This document shows positions 61,441 through 64,000 of a stretch of DNA of 64,000 nucleotides, piece after piece. Positions within the stretch are counted from its first letter, which is position 1, and each line of letters begins with the position of its first letter. The notes under the pieces were generated by a model. The model saw only the letters and a list, made by a program, of their open reading frames with translations, did not search any database and was not told the DNA's origin. The stretch comes from Arthrobacter gandavensis (GTDB taxonomy: Bacteria; Actinomycetota; Actinomycetes; Actinomycetales; Micrococcaceae): assembly GCF_009192735.1 (NCBI RefSeq), contig NZ_VTFU01000001.1, forward strand, positions 248,001-312,000, read 5' to 3'. The translations under genes were made by a program, and so were the position numbers.

Positions 61441-62484
61441 ATGACTGAATCCTCAGGAATTGGCACCATCGGGCTGGATCAGCAGACCATTGTCTTTGAT
61501 TCCACAGAACACATGGTCCAGTCACTGGGTGCCAACGACGAGGCACTCAAAATCATTGAGGCCGCTTATCCGGAAGCCAACCTGCACGTGCGGGGCAACG
61601 AGCTTTCGATCTCCGGTCCGGCGCCCGTGGTGGAACTTACCCACAGGCTGGTGACAGAGGTCCGGATCCTGGCGCGCAGCCAGACCAAGGTGACCCCGCA
61701 GCTGCTGGAACAGCTCATCACCATGCTTCGGGACCAGACCGCGCAGCGCCCGGCCGAAGTCCTCACGCAGAACATCCTTTCCACCCGGGGACGCACCATC
61801 CGGCCCAAAACGCTGAACCAGAAGAACTATGTCGACGCAATCGACAAGAACACCATCGTGTTCGGCATCGGACCGGCCGGCACCGGAAAGACGTACCTCG
61901 CCATGGCGAAGGCCGTCCAGGCGCTTCAGCAGAAGGAAGTCAGCCGGATCATCCTGACGCGTCCCGCGGTCGAAGCCGGCGAACGCCTCGGCTTCCTCCC
62001 CGGAACGCTCAGCGACAAGATCGATCCCTATCTGCGGCCGCTGTACGACGCGCTGCACGACATGATGGACCCGGATTCGATCCCCCGCCTGATGGCGGCG
62101 GGAACCATTGAGGTTGCTCCGCTGGCGTACATGCGCGGACGCACGCTCAATGACGCATTCATCATCCTGGACGAAGCGCAGAACACCACGCCCGAGCAGA
62201 TGAAGATGTTCCTGACGCGGCTGGGCTTCGGCTCCAAGATGGTGGTGACCGGTGACGTCACCCAGGTGGACCTGCCCGGCGGGACGGCCTCCGGCCTGCG
62301 CATTGTCCACGACATCCTCGGTGACATTGACGACGTGTCCTTCTCGGAGCTTCAGGCAACGGACGTGGTCCGGCACTCGCTGGTCAGCAGCATCGTGACG
62401 GCGTACAGCGAGTGGGACGAGTCCAAGCGCAGCGCCGCTGCCGGCAACGGGCGCTCCGCCGCCGGGCGGGGGACAGCGAAATGA
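61441..62484 (+). CDS. PhoH family P-loop ATPase
   Basis: A 347-residue PhoH/YbeZ-type ATPase, linked in family studies to RNA metabolism and ribosome maturation with YbeY. Walker A is GPAGTGKTYLA (144-154), Walker B is FIILDEAQNTTPEQMKMF, and an N-terminal KH-like region (LHVRGNELSISGPAPVVEL) precedes them. The C-terminus is a Ser/Gly/Ala tail. ATG 61441 with GGAAGG upstream is chosen. Its stop overlaps the ybeY start by 4 bases. Confidence 0.9.
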   Translation: MTESSGIGTIGLDQQTIVFDSTEHMVQSLGANDEALKIIEAAYPEANLHVRGNELSISGPAPVVELTHRLVTEVRILARSQTKVTPQLLEQLITMLRDQTAQRPAEVLTQNILSTRGRTIRPKTLNQKNYVDAIDKNTIVFGIGPAGTGKTYLAMAKAVQALQQKEVSRIILTRPAVEAGERLGFLPGTLSDKIDPYLRPLYDALHDMMDPDSIPRLMAAGTIEVAPLAYMRGRTLNDAFIILDEAQNTTPEQMKMFLTRLGFGSKMVVTGDVTQVDLPGGTASGLRIVHDILGDIDDVSFSELQATDVVRHSLVSSIVTAYSEWDESKRSAAAGNGRSAAGRGTAK

Positions 62485-62954
62485 GCATCGAGGTCAATAA
62501 CGAGTCCACGGTGGTCGTGGACGAAGAGGAACTGTCCCGTCTGGGCCGGTACCTGCTGGAGAACCTGTACGTGCATCCGGAAGCTGAACTGTCCATCATC
62601 CTGGTGGACGAGGAAGCCATGGAGAAGCTGCACATCGAGTGGATGGACATCCCCGGAGCAACCGACGTGCTGTCCTTCCCGATGGACGAACTGCGGCCCG
62701 GCGTCCCGGGACGCGTCACACCGGCGGGAGTGCTCGGCGATATTGTGCTGTGTCCGCAGGTTGCCGCCGATCAGGCCGACACCGCAGGCCACAGCATGCA
62801 GGAGGAACTGCTGCTGCTGACGACGCACGGCGTGCTGCACCTGCTCGGTTATGACCACGCGGAACCCGAAGAAGAACAGGAAATGTTCGGGCTGCAGCGT
62901 CAGCTCCTGTCCTCCTACCTGGGCCGGGACGCCCCGAAGGAGACGCGCAGTTGA
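62481..62954 (+). CDS. ybeY: Endoribonuclease / rRNA maturation factor YbeY
   Basis: A 157-residue zinc-dependent endoribonuclease in 16S rRNA 3'-end maturation and ribosome quality control. The zinc ligands are in THGVLHLLGYDH (H116, H120, H126), and TDVLSFPMDE and GDIVLCPQVA are the other conserved blocks. ATG 62481 overlaps the phoH stop, and its own stop overlaps the next gene start by 3 bases. Confidence 0.95.
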   Translation: MSIEVNNESTVVVDEEELSRLGRYLLENLYVHPEAELSIILVDEEAMEKLHIEWMDIPGATDVLSFPMDELRPGVPGRVTPAGVLGDIVLCPQVAADQADTAGHSMQEELLLLTTHGVLHLLGYDHAEPEEEQEMFGLQRQLLSSYLGRDAPKETRS

Positions 62955-64000
62955 GCGTAGCCCTGCTGATTTTCATGGCCGTGGCGTTCATGGTCCTGGC
63001 CGGACTGCTCACAGCCGCCGAATCCGCGTACGGTTACCTGCCCCGGCATGAGGCTGAGGCGCTGCTGCATGGAAAGGCCGGCAAACCGCTGCGCAAAATC
63101 CTGCAGCACCCGGTCGCCCACATGCACGCCCTGCGCTTTTGGCGGGTTTGGTTCGAGATGGCCACAGCCGTTTCCGTGGCCACCCTGTTCCAGATGCTCC
63201 TGGACAACATTTGGCTGGCCGGGCTGCTGGCCACCGTGGTGATGGCCGGCATCGGTTTTGTCCTGGTGGGGGTATCCCCGCGGCAGATCGGCCGCAAGCA
63301 CGTGACCGGCGTCGTCGTCCTGACCGCCGGCATGGTGCGGTTCCTCCGTGTGGTGCTCGGCCCGGTTCCCGGCTGGCTCGTTCGGCTGGGCACCGCCGTC
63401 GCGCCCGGGACGCAGGGCCCGGACGCCGCGTTCTTCACGGAGGAGGAATTCCGTGAACTCCTGGACCGCGCGTCCGAGGCGGACATGATCGAAAACACGG
63501 AAGCGGAGCTCATCCACTCAGTGTTCGAACTGGGCGACACCAAGGTCCGTTCCGTGATGGTGCCCCGGACGGACATGGTCTGCATTGACTCCGGGTCCAA
63601 CCTTCGCCAGGCCATGTCCCTGTTCCTGCGCTCGGGTTACTCCCGCGTTCCGGTGATCGAGGACAGCGCGGACCAGATCGTGGGCATCCTGTACCTCAAG
63701 GACGTGGCCGCGCAGATGCACTCCAACCCCGGCGAGGCCACGGTTCGCCGGGTGGAGGAGTTCGCGCGCGGCGTCCGCTATGTTCCCGAATCCAAAGCGG
63801 TCAGCGAACTGCTGCAGGAACTACAGCGCGAATCCACCCACGTTGCGATCGTGATCGATGAGTATGGCGGAACCGCCGGACTGGTCACGCTGGAGGACCT
63901 GATCGAGGAAATCGTCGGCGAGATCGTGGACGAATACGACTCAGAGCGTCCCGAAATCGAAAACCTTGGCGGAGGACGCTACCGCATCAGCTCCCGCGCC
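62951..64000 (+). CDS. CNNM/CorC-type hemolysin family protein with CBS domains (3' truncated by window)
   Basis: At least 350 residues, open to the window edge. The N-terminal DUF21 membrane domain (VALLIFMAVAFMVLAGLLTA and further hydrophobic segments to about residue 125) is followed by a CBS pair (VFELGDTKVRSVMVPRTDMV, YSRVPVIEDSADQIVGILYL, then HVAIVIDEYGGTAGLVTLED), and the CorC/HlyC C-terminal domain is just starting. These proteins are linked to magnesium/cobalt transport. Start taken as TTG 62951 inside the ybeY stop. The phoH-ybeY-corC order is conserved and usually continues to era. Confidence 0.9.
   Translation, partial: MSVALLIFMAVAFMVLAGLLTAAESAYGYLPRHEAEALLHGKAGKPLRKILQHPVAHMHALRFWRVWFEMATAVSVATLFQMLLDNIWLAGLLATVVMAGIGFVLVGVSPRQIGRKHVTGVVVLTAGMVRFLRVVLGPVPGWLVRLGTAVAPGTQGPDAAFFTEEEFRELLDRASEADMIENTEAELIHSVFELGDTKVRSVMVPRTDMVCIDSGSNLRQAMSLFLRSGYSRVPVIEDSADQIVGILYLKDVAAQMHSNPGEATVRRVEEFARGVRYVPESKAVSELLQELQRESTHVAIVIDEYGGTAGLVTLEDLIEEIVGEIVDEYDSERPEIENLGGGRYRISSRA

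Overview
The window looks like core chromosome of a high-GC actinobacterium of the family Micrococcaceae, most likely Arthrobacter in the broad sense. The evidence is strong GC bias at third codon positions, many GTG starts with some TTG, actinobacterial markers (mihF, acVLRF1, DUF3097, DUF6167, a PriA without helicase motifs, GerMN lipoprotein), and the gene orders alaS-ruvX-mltG-aroECKB-efp-nusB, pyrR-pyrBC-carAB-pyrF-mihF-gmk-rpoZ-coaBC-metK-priA and lepA-hemW-hrcA-dnaJ-rsmE-phoH-ybeY. I see no insertion sequence, prophage, integrase, CRISPR array, rRNA or tRNA gene.

Layout. 1-240: the minus strand carries a SAM-IV-type riboswitch that serves a gene left of the window, with three direct repeats between it and phzF. 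244-4286: phzF, a nitronate monooxygenase, the peptidyl-tRNA hydrolase acVLRF1 and rarA. 4305-15434: rpsD with a long leader, two small membrane proteins, alaS, ruvX, mltG, the shikimate genes aroE-aroC-aroK-aroB, efp and nusB. 15509-25796: prsW on the minus strand, then a tightly coupled pyrimidine operon headed by pyrR with a PyrR-binding RNA element over its ribosome binding site. 25974-32141: mihF, gmk, rpoZ, coaBC, metK, priA.

32239-41132 is the most accessory part: an Hsp20, an OhrR-type MarR regulator with its palindromic operator, an oxidoreductase, a minus-strand cluster (glycosyltransferase, alpha/beta hydrolase, aldo/keto reductase), glpF-glpK, and an ECF sigma factor with a SnoaL-like C-terminal domain whose frame is broken in a G run inside an 18-bp tandem repeat. 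41328-54154: a tri-leucine leader peptide and terminator ahead of leuS, then degV, comEA-comEC, a flavin reductase, holA, rpsT, a solitary MazF/PemK-like protein and lepA. 54151-64000: hemW, DUF4870, DUF3097, CIRCE-controlled hrcA-dnaJ, rsmE, a GerMN lipoprotein, phoH, ybeY and the start of a CBS-domain membrane protein cut by the window end.

Most genes are ordinary housekeeping genes. The interest is in regulation and sequence dynamics: (1) a classical-looking leucine attenuator in front of leuS; (2) the sigma-factor frameshift in a repeat; (3) 18-bp, hexapeptide-encoding tandem repeats in three unrelated genes; (4) several genes whose start codon lies about 6-7 nt after a -10-like hexamer, suggesting leaderless mRNAs; (5) several uncharacterised palindromes in promoter regions. 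No search or folding program was run. Family names rest on recognised motifs and gene order, and RNA structures on pairings checked by eye.
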